DNA from: Verrucomicrobiaceae bacterium
GTDB lineage: Bacteria > Verrucomicrobiota > Verrucomicrobiia > Verrucomicrobiales > Verrucomicrobiaceae
Length of the DNA: 53,831 bases
NCBI GenBank assembly: GCA_947458455.1
Contig: CANGYJ010000010.1
Span: forward strand, 1 to 53,831
Direction of reading: 5' to 3'
Within the stretch, counting starts at the first letter, position 1. Every line of letters begins with the position of its first letter. Shown piece by piece: positions 33,548 to 41,842 of this stretch. Both the position numbers and the translations under genes were made by a program. The notes beneath the pieces were generated by a model. The model was not told where the DNA came from. It made no database searches and saw only the letters and a list, made by a program, of their open reading frames with translations.

Positions 33548-34117
33548 ATGCCGCGCATGGTTCTTCCCATTGTCCGCCATCCCGAGCCCATTCTTCGTGC
33601 CAAATGCCGCCCCGTGACGCAGGTCACGCCCGAGATCCGTCAACTTGCGGCGGACATGCTCGAAACCATGCGTGAAGCCAATGGCATCGGCCTGGCTGCG
33701 CCGCAGGTAGCGCAGGATGTACAGCTCGCCGTCATTGATTGTGCGCATAACCCAGAATCCATCTCCTATTTCAAAGTCAACGGACAACCAGCCGAGATGG
33801 TGAAGCACATGCCCGTCGTCTTTTTGAATCCCCAGCTCCAGCTCGGCAACGCCAAGGAAACCGGCGAAGAAGGCTGCCTGAGCTTCCCCGGCCTTCGCGG
33901 TGACATCCGCCGCTCCGAAGCCATCACCGTCACCTTCATGAATCTCCAGGGCGAAACCGAGACGTGGGAGACCGATGGCCTCCTCGCCCGCGCCTTCCAA
34001 CACGAGATCGATCACCTCAACGGCGTGCTGTTCATCGACCGCATGTCCGCCGCCGCCAAAGTGGGCCTCAAGCGCAAGTTGGCCCGCCTCATGGCCGAGT
34101 GGGAAGAGGAAGATTAA
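33548..34117 (+). CDS. def: Peptide deformylase
   Basis: A 189-residue deformylase that removes N-formyl from nascent proteins. All three motifs are present: GIGLAAPQV (46-54), EEGCLSFPG with the metal ligand Cys110, and QHEIDHLNGV with ligands His152 and His156. Length is normal for the family. ATG at 33548, with a second in-frame ATG three codons later; no Shine-Dalgarno. It lies 56 bases after the thiolase, same direction. Confidence 0.95.
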   Translation: MPRMVLPIVRHPEPILRAKCRPVTQVTPEIRQLAADMLETMREANGIGLAAPQVAQDVQLAVIDCAHNPESISYFKVNGQPAEMVKHMPVVFLNPQLQLGNAKETGEEGCLSFPGLRGDIRRSEAITVTFMNLQGETETWETDGLLARAFQHEIDHLNGVLFIDRMSAAAKVGLKRKLARLMAEWEEED

Positions 34118-34137
34118 CTCGCGTGTCCCCCTGTACT

Positions 34138-34155
34138 GGAAAACGTCCGTTTTCC
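34138..34155. terminator. Possible bidirectional terminator between convergent genes
   Basis: GGAAAACG (34138-34145) and CGTTTTCC (34148-34155) form a perfect 8-bp stem with a 2-base loop, between the stops of def and the convergent metallo-beta-lactamase gene. There is no U-tract, so function is only suggested by position. Confidence 0.4.
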
Positions 34156-34174
34156 ACGTCCCTGCTCGGCGGGC

Positions 34175-35134
34175 CTACTTCTTGCCTGGAATCTCCGGCT
34201 TCAGCCAAGCTTCCCCACCCTGCTCGATCCAGGCTTTTTCGATTTGGGCGGGAATGAAATTCCCGGCGTAGTGGGCGATGGGTTCGTTCTTCTTCAACGT
34301 GGCCATGATGGTGGGCACGGCGGCTTCGATGTCTTTCGCGGATTTACCGGCGAACTTCTTCACCTCGGCCACCAGAGCCTTGAAGTAGGTCTGCTGGTTC
34401 TCCAGCATCTCCTGGCCGCCTCGTGGACCATGGCCGGGGCAAACGATCTGCGCTCCGAGCTTCTTCACGGCTTCCAGCGTCTCGATCCATTCACCGATGT
34501 TGCCATCGCCGGTGAAGTTGTAGGGGCCATTCACGCAGGCATCGCCGGTGAAGAGGATTTTTTCCTTCGGCAGCCAAGCCCAGCCATCGCCATGCGTGTG
34601 CGCTGTGCCAAAGTGCAGCAACTCCACGCGATGCTTCCCATCGTCAAAGATGAGCTCGTTGCGATACAGCAGCGTGGGGGCCTTCAGCTTGCTGCTTTGA
34701 AGATCCTTGCGGTTCTTCGCCGCATCTTCCCAGCGACCTGGTTTGTCTCCGAAGAGGCCCGTCTCGTATTTCTTCATCTCGGCGAGAGCGCCTTCATGCG
34801 CCACGGGCGTGGCTCCTTTCTCCAGCCAGACCTGATTGCCGTAGGCATGATCGCCGTGGTGGTGGGTGTCGAAGGCAAAACGCACCGGCTTATCGGTGAT
34901 CGCCTCGATCTTCGGGATGATGACACGGGCACCGGAGGGGAAATTCGCGTCGATCACGAGCACATAATCTTCAAAAACGACCCAGCCGTTGTTGCAGTGG
35001 CCGGAAGGGCGGATTTCACCTTCGTGGAAATAGACACCTTCAGCCACCTTCTCCACCACGTTGACCTCCGCGTGGCAGGTCAGAGCGGCAAAACCAAGGG
35101 CGGCGATAGTGGGGAGCAAAGGGGCGGATTTCAT
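34175..35134 (-). CDS. Exported metallo-beta-lactamase-fold hydrolase
   Basis: A 319-residue periplasmic MBL-fold protein. The ATG at 35134 gives the signal peptide MKSAPLLPTIAALGFAALTC. The metal site HHHGDHAYG (91-99), later HTHGDGWAW, and CPGHGP supply the zinc ligands of the fold; VLVIDANFPSGA and FTGDACVN are the usual flanking strands. B1-lactamase-like and quinoprotein-associated hydrolases share this shape; I cannot tell the substrate. It is divergent from the secreted LamG-like gene. Confidence 0.85.
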   Translation of the reverse strand: MKSAPLLPTIAALGFAALTCHAEVNVVEKVAEGVYFHEGEIRPSGHCNNGWVVFEDYVLVIDANFPSGARVIIPKIEAITDKPVRFAFDTHHHGDHAYGNQVWLEKGATPVAHEGALAEMKKYETGLFGDKPGRWEDAAKNRKDLQSSKLKAPTLLYRNELIFDDGKHRVELLHFGTAHTHGDGWAWLPKEKILFTGDACVNGPYNFTGDGNIGEWIETLEAVKKLGAQIVCPGHGPRGGQEMLENQQTYFKALVAEVKKFAGKSAKDIEAAVPTIMATLKKNEPIAHYAGNFIPAQIEKAWIEQGGEAWLKPEIPGKK

Positions 35135-35244
35135 CGGGGCGGCGAGTTTGAGAAAAAACACCGCGTTTGGCAAGCTCGCTTGCTGAAAGACAGGGCAAAG
35201 TGTTAGGCATGCGCCGCTTCGCCCTTCATCTTGCCCTTTTCACC

Positions 35245-36006
35245 ATGACCACCCGCCTCACCTGCACCGCCCTCCTCTGCCTCGCCAGCCTCGCTGTCGC
35301 TGCCGATAATCCGAAGCTCCCGCGAGTCCCCTCCAAACCCATCGCCGCGAAGAAGGAACTACTTTTTGAAGATGACTTCTCCGCCAGCACACCGGCCAAG
35401 CCCTGGCACCGCGTGGTGGACACCTTCACCTTTGAAAATGGCGAGCTGAAAGGCACCCAGACCCGCGAGAAGGACGCCACCGCTCCCGATGGCAAGATCA
35501 TCAAAGCCCACGCCGCTGTTCACGGCCTCGAAATCCCCACCCAGGACAGCGTGGTGGAATGCCGCATCAAGTTTGACGGTGCCACGATGATTGATGTCGA
35601 GTTCGACGACAGGAAATTCACCGGCAGCCACTACGGCCATCTGAGCCGCGCCCAGGTGCGCCTCAACGGCGTGACCCTCATCGACGAAAAGGACGGCAAC
35701 ATGCGCAGCGACATCTACGAGATGAAAAAGGACCCGGCGAAGAAAGCGGAGGTCGCAAAACTGCTCGCAGGCCGTCAGGTCACCTACCCGGTGCAGCTCG
35801 AAACCGGTAAGTGGTATGACCTCGTTGTCGAAACGGTGGGTGATGAGATGCGTATAAGCCTCGATGGTAAAGGCGTGGCCTGGCTGAAATCCTCCGGCAT
35901 CGCCCACGCAACCAAATCGAAGATCGAACTCGGCGTGGCGGGTAAAACCGGCAGCTTTGACGATGTTAAAGTCTGGAACGCCGCCCCGGTGAAGGCCCAA
36001 AAGTAA
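35245..36006 (+). CDS. Secreted LamG/DUF1080-like domain protein
   Basis: A 253-residue exported protein. The ATG at 35245 gives a good signal peptide (MTTRLTCTALLCLASLAVAA); an upstream ATG at 35209 would add 12 residues. The mature part, from LLFEDDFSASTPAKPWHRVV to KTGSFDDVKVWNA, has the jelly-roll pattern of PF06439-type concanavalin-like domains (ENGELKGTQ, DSVVECRIKFDG, LETGKWYDLVVE). It may bind or cleave sugars. It is followed by a strong terminator. Confidence 0.78.
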   Translation: MTTRLTCTALLCLASLAVAADNPKLPRVPSKPIAAKKELLFEDDFSASTPAKPWHRVVDTFTFENGELKGTQTREKDATAPDGKIIKAHAAVHGLEIPTQDSVVECRIKFDGATMIDVEFDDRKFTGSHYGHLSRAQVRLNGVTLIDEKDGNMRSDIYEMKKDPAKKAEVAKLLAGRQVTYPVQLETGKWYDLVVETVGDEMRISLDGKGVAWLKSSGIAHATKSKIELGVAGKTGSFDDVKVWNAAPVKAQK

Positions 36007-36023
36007 GCTTCAAGGCACAAAAA

Positions 36024-36050
36024 ACCGGACGCCCGCTTTCGCAGGCGTCC
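36024..36050. terminator. Strong hairpin terminator between convergent genes
   Basis: CCGGACGCC and GGCGTCCGG form a perfect 9-bp GC-rich stem with a 9-base loop, preceded by AAAAAA at 36018-36023. On the minus strand this A-tract becomes a U-tract, so it suits the leftward rhodanese transcript best, and may also stop the rightward one. Confidence 0.8.
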
Positions 36051-36075
36051 GGCGTGAGGGAAACGCGGAAGTGAA

Positions 36076-36453
36076 TTACTTCTCGGTGGCTTCACCGGCC
36101 TGGAGCCAGCCGGAGATGCCTGCGGAGAGGTGCTTCACATTCGTGTAGCCGAGTTCAGCAGCCTTGTTGGCAGCGGCTTTGTAGGCGCTGCAGGAAGGAC
36201 CACCGCAATAGGCGACGACGAGAGCGCCTTTGTCAGCCGGGAGTTTGGAGGCGAGATCAGCCTTCGCTTCGGCGAAGTTGACGGCACCGGGGACGTGGCC
36301 CTTCGAGTAGGAGGCAGCGCCGTTCACGTCGATGACGGTGACCTTCTTGTCAGCGATGGCCTGCTTGAGGTCGGCGATGCTGATGTCCGGGAATTCAGCG
36401 GCCATGGCGGCGGTGGCGAACAAGGCGAGGACGAGAGTGAGGAGTTTCTTCAT
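36076..36453 (-). CDS. Periplasmic single-domain rhodanese
   Basis: A 125-residue exported rhodanese. The ATG at 36453 gives the signal peptide MKKLLTLVLALFATAAMAA. Hallmarks are VIDVNGAASYSKGHVPGAVN and the active-site loop AYCGGPSCSA with the persulfide Cys83; the rest (AANKAAELGYTNVKHLSAGI SGW) is canonical. It moves sulfane sulfur or acts in redox handling outside the cytoplasm; donor and acceptor are unknown. Monocistronic judged from the terminator and the divergent sufT. Confidence 0.9.
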   Translation of the reverse strand: MKKLLTLVLALFATAAMAAEFPDISIADLKQAIADKKVTVIDVNGAASYSKGHVPGAVNFAEAKADLASKLPADKGALVVAYCGGPSCSAYKAAANKAAELGYTNVKHLSAGISGWLQAGEATEK

Positions 36454-36771
36454 GGTTTGGTATGATTGGGTTATGGGTTCGTGTGTGTTGGTGCGAATGA
36501 GCTGCTGCACCGGCAGGGGCTCCGTTTACCGGAGCAAATTCATCGAGGAAGGCTGGCGGGATCAAATCGCACGCTGGTCAGACGCCGCCACGCGATAGTT
36601 ATTCCCACCGGATGAAAAAAACTCCGGGCGGGGTGGCGGGCGAGGGATTGCATGGGCTGTTTCATGCAGGAAGGACTGCGCCGTTCATTACGCCGGGAAG
36701 CGCGATTGGTTTCAAGACATTTTTTTGAGGCAAAAGGAAGAAAGCCGCGCTAACAGCCACGCCCCACGTCC
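36454..36771. other. 318-base divergent intergenic region (rhodanese / sufT)
   Basis: It should contain the promoters of the leftward rhodanese gene and rightward sufT. I see a GCACCGGCAGGGGCTCCGTTTACCGG-like imperfect stem near 36510-36535 and A-rich runs near 36612 and 36715-36745, but no convincing promoter pair, repeat or small gene. Confidence 0.35.
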
Positions 36772-37329
36772 ATGCACTCCTCCCTCGAACTCATACGCGA
36801 AGTCGATGCCATCCAAATTCCCAGTGGCGACAGCATCAAGCTGCCGCTCGGGATGAAGGTCATCATCACCCAATCCCTCGGCGGCACCTACACCGTCGCC
36901 ACGGACTTCGGCCTCGCTCGCATCCAGGCCGGTGACGCCGACGCCCTCGGCATCGACCCCGCCGCAGACAAAAAAGCCGAGGCCAGCACCTCTTCTAACG
37001 TCCCCACCGACGTGAGCGACCTCGAAGGCCAGGTCTGGAACCAGCTCAAGAACGTCTATGACCCGGAAATCCCGGTCAACATCGTCGATCTCGGCCTCGT
37101 GTATGATTGCAAGGTCGAAGCCGACGCCGAAGGCAAAAACAAAGCCATCGTCAAAATGACCCTCACCGCCCCAGGTTGCGGCATGGGCCCCACCATCGCC
37201 GCCGATGCCCAGAGCCGCATCATGACCATCGAGGAGATGGACGACGCCGCCGTCGAACTCTGCTGGGACCCGCCGTGGAACAAGGACATGATCTCCATCG
37301 AGGGCAAAATGAAGCTCGGCATGATTTAA
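36772..37329 (+). CDS. sufT: SufT-type iron-sulfur cluster assembly protein (DUF59)
   Basis: A 185-residue SufT. The N-terminal extension IQIPSGDSIKLPLGMKVIIT followed by QSLGGTYTV is specific to the SufT group; residues 85-180 form the MIP18/DUF59 domain with VYDPEIPVNIVDLGLVYD and the conserved cysteine in TAPGCGMG. SufT helps maturation of Fe-S proteins. It is usually in a suf operon but stands alone here. Start at ATG 36772, no Shine-Dalgarno. Confidence 0.88.
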   Translation: MHSSLELIREVDAIQIPSGDSIKLPLGMKVIITQSLGGTYTVATDFGLARIQAGDADALGIDPAADKKAEASTSSNVPTDVSDLEGQVWNQLKNVYDPEIPVNIVDLGLVYDCKVEADAEGKNKAIVKMTLTAPGCGMGPTIAADAQSRIMTIEEMDDAAVELCWDPPWNKDMISIEGKMKLGMI

Positions 37330-37335
37330 AAATGC

Positions 37336-37472
37336 CGAAACCAGAATGAGGAATGATGAATGAAGCTCGAATGCATTAATCGCCTTTCCTCATGCTACGC
37401 TGCCATGCTCTCGTTCAATCGTCATTCAAGCCTTCGTCATTGATTCGGCATTCCTCATTCTGATTTCGTCAT
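37336..37472. repeat. Dispersed intergenic inverted repeat, copy 2
   Basis: It has the same outer arms as 18335-18463: CGAAACCAGAATGAGGAATG at the left and TTCGGCATTCCTCATTCTGA, then TTTCGTCAT at the right, with a different centre. It fills the gap between sufT and the aldolase/dehydrogenase gene. Confidence 0.85.
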
Positions 37473-37512
37473 TTCCTGCTTTCGCAACACTCTCCCACTC
37501 CCTTTCCCCACC

Positions 37513-39486
37513 ATGCAGTCTCTCTGGAACGACCAAGAAGCCGCCACTTTCGGAACCGACGCCCTCGGCCAACGCGTTTATACCAGCCGTCTCCTCGGCA
37601 AAAACCCCGCTCTCGTCCTCCACGGCGGCGGCAATACCTCGGCGAAGGTCACCGAGAAGGACTACTTCGGAGACAGCGTCGAAATCTGCTACGTCAAAGG
37701 CTCCGGCTGGGACCTCGCCACCATCGAGCGTGAAGGCTTCGCCCCTGTGCGCATGGCCGCCCTGCTCAAAATGGCCCAGCTGCCCACCATGACCGATGAG
37801 GACATGGTTCTGCAGCAACGCGCCGCGATGACCAACCCCAACGCGCCCGCCGCCAGCATCGAGGCCATCCTGCACGCCATCCTGCCCTTCAAGTTCGTCG
37901 ATCACAGCCACGCCAACGCCATCTCCGCCCTCACTTGCGCCGCCGATGGCGAAAAGCGCACTCAGGAGCTTTTCGGCTCCAAAGTACTCGTCCTTCCCTA
38001 TGTGATGCCCGGCTTCGTTTTGGCCAAACAGGTCTTCGAAGTCCTCCAGAAGACCGATCTGCGAAAAGAAGGCATCGAAGGCATCGTCCTCCTCAAACAC
38101 GGCCTCTTCACCTTCGCCGACGACGCCAAAGCCAGCTACGAAAAGCACATCGAACTCGTCACCAAGGCCGAAGCTTACCTCGCCAGCAAAAGTGATGCGG
38201 GCACTCCTGCCCGCAGTGAAGTCAAAACCGACCTCCTCGCCCTCTCCAAACTCCGCCAACTCGTCTCCAAGACCCGCAGCTTCCCGCAAATCGCCCGCCT
38301 CAGCACCAGCGAGGCCGCTTTAACCTACTCAAACCTCCCCAACATCGCCGATTGCGGCGCTCGCGGCCCATTGACCCCCGATCACAGCATCCGCACCAAA
38401 CGCATCCCCGCCATACTCGGTAACGACCACGCCGCCAGCATCCAAACCTTCACCGCGAACTACGAAAGCTACTTCAAAGCCCACGCCAGCGGCCAGACCA
38501 TGCTCGACGCCGCCCCGCGCTTCGCCGTGTGGCCCGGGAACGGCATTGTGAGTTTTGGTGACACCTTGAAGGACGCCAAAATCGTCGCCGACATCGCCGA
38601 AAGCACCGCAGCCACCGTCGCGCTCGGCGAGCGCACCGGCGGCTGGGCACCGCTCAGCGAAAAAGACATCTTCGACATCGAATACTGGGACCTCGAACAG
38701 GCCAAACTTCGCAAAGGGCCCGCTCGCAAAGTGCATCAGGGCAAAGTCGCCCTCGTCACCGGCTGCGCCGCCGGCATCGGCTTCGCCATCGCTGAATCCC
38801 TCGCCGAGCAGGGTGCCCAAGTCGTCGGCCTCGACATCGACAAAGAAATTCCGCAGATCATGGCGAAGATCGGTGCCATCGGCATCGTCGTGAACCTCAC
38901 CGAGGACCAGCCCGTGCAGGACGCCATCGATTTCACCGTCCGCGAGTTCGGCGGCATCGACATCGTCGTCAGCAACGCCGGCATCTTCCCGAAAAACGAC
39001 GCCCTCGACGTCATGGCGCAGACCGATTGGGACCGCACCCTCATGATCAACCTCACCAGCCATCAAAAGCTGATGAACAAGGTCATCCCCTTCGTGAAGC
39101 ACAGCCCCGATGGCAGCATCATCTTCGTCGGCAGCCGCAACTTCAAAGCTCCCGGCCCCGGCGCCAGTGCCTACTCCTGCTCCAAAGCCGCCCTCACGCA
39201 GCTCTGCCGCGTCGCCGCCCTCGAACTCGCCCCGTGGAAGATTCGCGTCAACATCGTCCACCCGGATGCCGTCTTCGACACCAAACTCTGGACCCCCGAA
39301 GCCCTCGCCAAAAGCGCCGCCCGCTACAACATGACCGTCGAGGAATACAAGACCAAGAACCTCATGAAGGTCGAGATCCGCTCCAAAGACATCGGCAACA
39401 TGGTCGCCGCCATGGCGTCACCGTTGTTCGCGAAGGTCACCGGTGCGCAGATTCCGGTGGATGGCGGGAATGACCGGGTGATTTGA
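37513..39486 (+). CDS. Bifunctional class II aldolase / short-chain dehydrogenase
   Basis: A 657-residue fusion. The N-terminal half (1 to about 400) is a class II aldolase: LVLHGGGNTSAKV, then VDHSHANAI and LLKHGLFTF with the metal-binding histidines. The C-terminal half (about 415-657) is an SDR with ALVTGCAAGIGFAIAE (TGxxxGxG), catalytic YSCSK, and a typical PVDGGN end. The arrangement equals RhaD-type aldolase/alcohol dehydrogenases of deoxysugar use (rhamnulose-phosphate and lactaldehyde). No rhamnose genes are adjacent. A 20-nt palindrome lies in the linker (38196-38215). Confidence 0.88.
   Translation: MQSLWNDQEAATFGTDALGQRVYTSRLLGKNPALVLHGGGNTSAKVTEKDYFGDSVEICYVKGSGWDLATIEREGFAPVRMAALLKMAQLPTMTDEDMVLQQRAAMTNPNAPAASIEAILHAILPFKFVDHSHANAISALTCAADGEKRTQELFGSKVLVLPYVMPGFVLAKQVFEVLQKTDLRKEGIEGIVLLKHGLFTFADDAKASYEKHIELVTKAEAYLASKSDAGTPARSEVKTDLLALSKLRQLVSKTRSFPQIARLSTSEAALTYSNLPNIADCGARGPLTPDHSIRTKRIPAILGNDHAASIQTFTANYESYFKAHASGQTMLDAAPRFAVWPGNGIVSFGDTLKDAKIVADIAESTAATVALGERTGGWAPLSEKDIFDIEYWDLEQAKLRKGPARKVHQGKVALVTGCAAGIGFAIAESLAEQGAQVVGLDIDKEIPQIMAKIGAIGIVVNLTEDQPVQDAIDFTVREFGGIDIVVSNAGIFPKNDALDVMAQTDWDRTLMINLTSHQKLMNKVIPFVKHSPDGSIIFVGSRNFKAPGPGASAYSCSKAALTQLCRVAALELAPWKIRVNIVHPDAVFDTKLWTPEALAKSAARYNMTVEEYKTKNLMKVEIRSKDIGNMVAAMASPLFAKVTGAQIPVDGGNDRVI
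38196..38215. repeat. 20-nt palindrome inside the aldolase/SDR gene
   Basis: TGCGGGCACTCCTGCCCGCA: the same 8-base arms as 14753-14772 with a CTCC loop. It encodes AGTPAR in the linker between the aldolase core and later domain, in the same phase as the other copy. Confidence 0.85.
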
Positions 39487-39523
39487 GGATTGACACTCGA
39501 AAGAGACAAAAGAGAATGTGTTT

Positions 39524-39736
39524 ATGAGCAAGTCATACCATGTTTATTCGAGGCAGAACGGTTCGTGGGCTGTGCGTCCTACTCAGTCTGCACGGGCACA
39601 ATCTGTGCATGCTACCATGGCAGCAGCTATTTCTGCAGCTCGTCAAATCGCACGAACTCACGGAGCTGAAATGGTCGTTCACGCCTTGGATGGCAAAGTG
39701 AGCGAACGCGAGAACTACGCTTTAGCCACACTGTAA
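39524..39736 (+). CDS. DUF2188 family small protein
   Basis: A 70-residue protein starting MSKSYHVYSRQNGSWAVRPT. The strand-helix pattern YHV....GSWAV, AISAARQIARTHGAEMVVHA and a terminal G.V.....Y fits DUF2188, small proteins often found next to toxin-like or accessory genes. The ATG at 39524 is preceded only by a weak AGAGAA. It ends 15 bases before the next gene, most likely one operon. Base composition is less GC-rich than the flanking core genes, hinting at acquisition. Confidence 0.72.
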   Translation: MSKSYHVYSRQNGSWAVRPTQSARAQSVHATMAAAISAARQIARTHGAEMVVHALDGKVSERENYALATL

Positions 39737-39751
39737 ACTTGTTCGAACACG

Positions 39752-40381
39752 ATGCCAAAAAGTCCCAAAGACTACGAGCGTAACGTGTTCATTAACTGCC
39801 CATTTGATGATGATTATAGGTCGTTGCTCCGACCTCTAGTCTTCACAATTTTGCATATGGGTTTTAAACCCAGAATTGCTCTTGAGCGGGCTGACTCGGC
39901 CGAGAACCGGATCGATAAGATTGTGGAGCTTATTCAAAGCTGCCGCTTTGGAATCCATGATCTTTCACGCTGCATCGCCGCAACAGCTGGCGAGCATTAC
40001 CGGCTCAACATGCCATTGGAACTCGGTATCGACTACGCCTGTCGGCGTTTCAAACGCGGGATGAAATCCAAACGGATTTTGATCTTGGAGCACACCAAAC
40101 ATCAGACTAAGCCCGCTCTCTCAGACTTGGCAGGTTGCGATACCGAGCATCACAGCGGCCATCCCGAAACCCTCATCCAGGTGGTGCGAGACTGGTTGGT
40201 TCAAGAAGCCAACGAGAACAGCCTCCCTGCGGCGAGGATTTTCGCCGATTTCCTCGATTTCATGGCGGATACTGATGCTGAACTCTTGTCACTCGGCTGG
40301 CCTCGCGAGCATATCGACAAGATGAAGCTTCATGAATTGATGAAGAAAATGACCAAGTGGATCGCCTGGAATACGGTGTAG
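39752..40381 (+). CDS. FINCPF-type conserved protein, possible TIR/SLOG-like fold
   Basis: A 209-residue protein beginning MPKSPKDYERNVFINCPFDD. The YERNVFINCPFDDDYR start, GFKPRIALERADSAENRIDK, a CRFGIHDLSR strand-turn and LNMPLELGID are shared with a widespread uncharacterised family I have seen in defence-rich regions. Alternating strands and helices, with the FI.CPF first strand, suggest a TIR- or nucleoside-deoxyribosyltransferase-like Rossmann fold, but I cannot place catalytic residues with confidence. It has no membrane segment. It sits behind the DUF2188 gene. Real gene: sure; function: unknown. Confidence 0.7.
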   Translation: MPKSPKDYERNVFINCPFDDDYRSLLRPLVFTILHMGFKPRIALERADSAENRIDKIVELIQSCRFGIHDLSRCIAATAGEHYRLNMPLELGIDYACRRFKRGMKSKRILILEHTKHQTKPALSDLAGCDTEHHSGHPETLIQVVRDWLVQEANENSLPAARIFADFLDFMADTDAELLSLGWPREHIDKMKLHELMKKMTKWIAWNTV

Positions 40382-40483
40382 CTTTGTATTTGAATCAACG
40401 CTTCCAAGTGTCGCCAAGATCGCTAACTCCATAACAAACCATTAGGGATGAGAGACCTATCACGATGATCTCTGGAATTATCC

Positions 40484-40625
40484 CCCGCGCCAGCGTCGTG
40501 AAGTGCGGTGGCAAGCCTTGGCGCGACACCGCTGTCGCCAGCCCGATGGCGTTCTTTGGCCTCACCACCTTCTTCCGGCCTTCGACAGAGGTATCGTCGA
40601 TGCAAGGTCCCCTTGCATCTCTGCA
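40484..40625. repeat. Probable dispersed-repeat relic between genes
   Basis: The plus strand reads a KCGGKP-like phrase (about 40502-40520) followed by a GCGACACCGCTGTCGCC palindromic segment and AAGGTCCCCTT near 40601. The phrase resembles the CGGKRSATPL-type relics I remember scattered through Verrucomicrobiota intergenic DNA. There is no credible start or conserved domain, so I do not call a gene in this 257-base gap. Confidence 0.3.
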
Positions 40626-40638
40626 AGAACCCCGACTC

Positions 40639-41133
40639 TCATGAACGAAATTGGTTCATCCACCGCTTGGCGCAGTCGCTCTGCTCACGGGTTTCCAGGC
40701 AGCACTTCCGCCGGGCACGAATCCACTGCACGGGATCGGTCTTCGCGGGAATGAAGCCCGCCTTCGCACACCAGGCGACGATGAACTGCCCCGTTCGGCC
40801 ACAACCCGCCACGCAATGCACCACCACCGCTTCGCGGGCGGCGTGATGCTTGTCCATCAGCGTCATGAAGTGCTCGATCTGGGCATCCGTCGGCACGCCG
40901 TAGTCGGGCACGTTGATGTGATGATACACAAACTGCTCCGGCACATCGCGACGGTTGTCGAACTCGCAGCAGTTCACGACGGCGCGGATGTTTTGTTCGT
41001 CGTAAATGTCGAAGACATACGGATCAGGCCACCACGAGGCGGCGATGACACCTTCGACAATCCAGGTGAAGGGTTCGGTGCGTTCGGGCTGACCTCTTTC
41101 AGGCCAATACCAGGGGCGGATCGGTGACGGCAT
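40639..41133 (-). CDS. Dual-specificity protein phosphatase-like protein
   Basis: A 164-residue cysteine phosphatase. The ATG at 41133 starts MPSPIRPWYWPE. The P-loop HCVAGCGRTGQF is the CX5R(T) motif with nucleophile Cys and Arg, and the general acid region is NVPDYGVP. VIAASWWPDPYVFDIYDEQN is a typical DUSP N-terminal strand. It may dephosphorylate Ser/Thr/Tyr proteins or other phosphate esters. It faces the neighbouring 170-residue gene head to head. Confidence 0.82.
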   Translation of the reverse strand: MPSPIRPWYWPERGQPERTEPFTWIVEGVIAASWWPDPYVFDIYDEQNIRAVVNCCEFDNRRDVPEQFVYHHINVPDYGVPTDAQIEHFMTLMDKHHAAREAVVVHCVAGCGRTGQFIVAWCAKAGFIPAKTDPVQWIRARRKCCLETREQSDCAKRWMNQFRS

Positions 41134-41273
41134 GCGTGCTCCTGCACTCACCGTGCCATGATTTCAAGGCGCAGGTCAAACGCACCGAACGGCGGCATGA
41201 CATTCGAGTTGAGGCAGCGTGCTTGCGGGAGAATAAACGAACCCAACAGTCATCCTGCCAAACCATCTCGCCC

Positions 41274-41786
41274 ATGCCTGCTCCACGTCATGAAATCCAA
41301 GTCCGCCATGCGGTGGGCACCTCCCAAGCCGCCACCGACGTCCTCCGCCGCGGGCGGGAGGTGGAAAAGCTCATCCCCGGGAAGAGCCCCGCAGATACAC
41401 GGCAGATCCACACCGTCATTTCCAAGCTCCAGAGCGTCATCGCGGACTATCTCGACTCAGGGAAGCCGCTGAAGATCACGCTCAGCGCCTACGAAATCCT
41501 TTCGGCGATCGAGGCGGCCATTCAGGAGGCGGCAGGAAGGCCAAGCCCGTGGCCAGACGGTGCAGATGCACGCACGTTTTTCGTTCACGGCCTCTACGAC
41601 GAGATCATCCAGCAGCCGAGCAACATCTTTGAAACGAAGCTCTTCCCCGACGGCTCCGAGCGCTACATTCCGATCAGCCGTGCCACATGGAAAACCTGCG
41701 TCGAAAGCCTCCGCGAGCAGATCATCGAGGCTGGGCTGAAGATCGCCAAGAAGAGCCCTTCGCGGCGGAAGACGACTCCAAAGTGA
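41274..41786 (+). CDS. Hypothetical 170-residue protein
   Basis: I do not recognise a family. The ATG at 41274 begins MPAPRHEIQVRHAVGTSQAA. The protein is mostly helical with a basic tail (KKSPSRRKTTPK), no signal peptide and no known motif. A segment DARTFFVHGLYDEIIQQPSN looks conserved in style. The gene lies between the phosphatase and the TonB receptor and its stop is 26 bases before the palindromic operator candidate. Confidence 0.55.
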   Translation: MPAPRHEIQVRHAVGTSQAATDVLRRGREVEKLIPGKSPADTRQIHTVISKLQSVIADYLDSGKPLKITLSAYEILSAIEAAIQEAAGRPSPWPDGADARTFFVHGLYDEIIQQPSNIFETKLFPDGSERYIPISRATWKTCVESLREQIIEAGLKIAKKSPSRRKTTPK

Positions 41787-41812
41787 TGGCGTGGCGAGGC
41801 GCTTCTTTTATC

Positions 41813-41842
41813 GCAAATCATTTGCTATTGTAACCTATTTGC
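41813..41842 (+). promoter_or_regulatory. Candidate metal-regulator operator/promoter of the TonB receptor
   Basis: GCAAAT-C-ATTTGC (41813-41825) is a perfect 13-base palindrome; another ATTTGC occurs at 41837-41842. The 6-1-6 form recalls Fur/Zur-family boxes, and TATTGT or TAACCT between the elements could serve as a -10 region. It lies 20-49 bases before the receptor's start codon. Confidence 0.5.

Noticed and set aside
38329..39261. 310-codon minus-strand frame over the aldolase/SDR gene
   Set aside because: Asp/Gly-rich complement of a conserved SDR domain.
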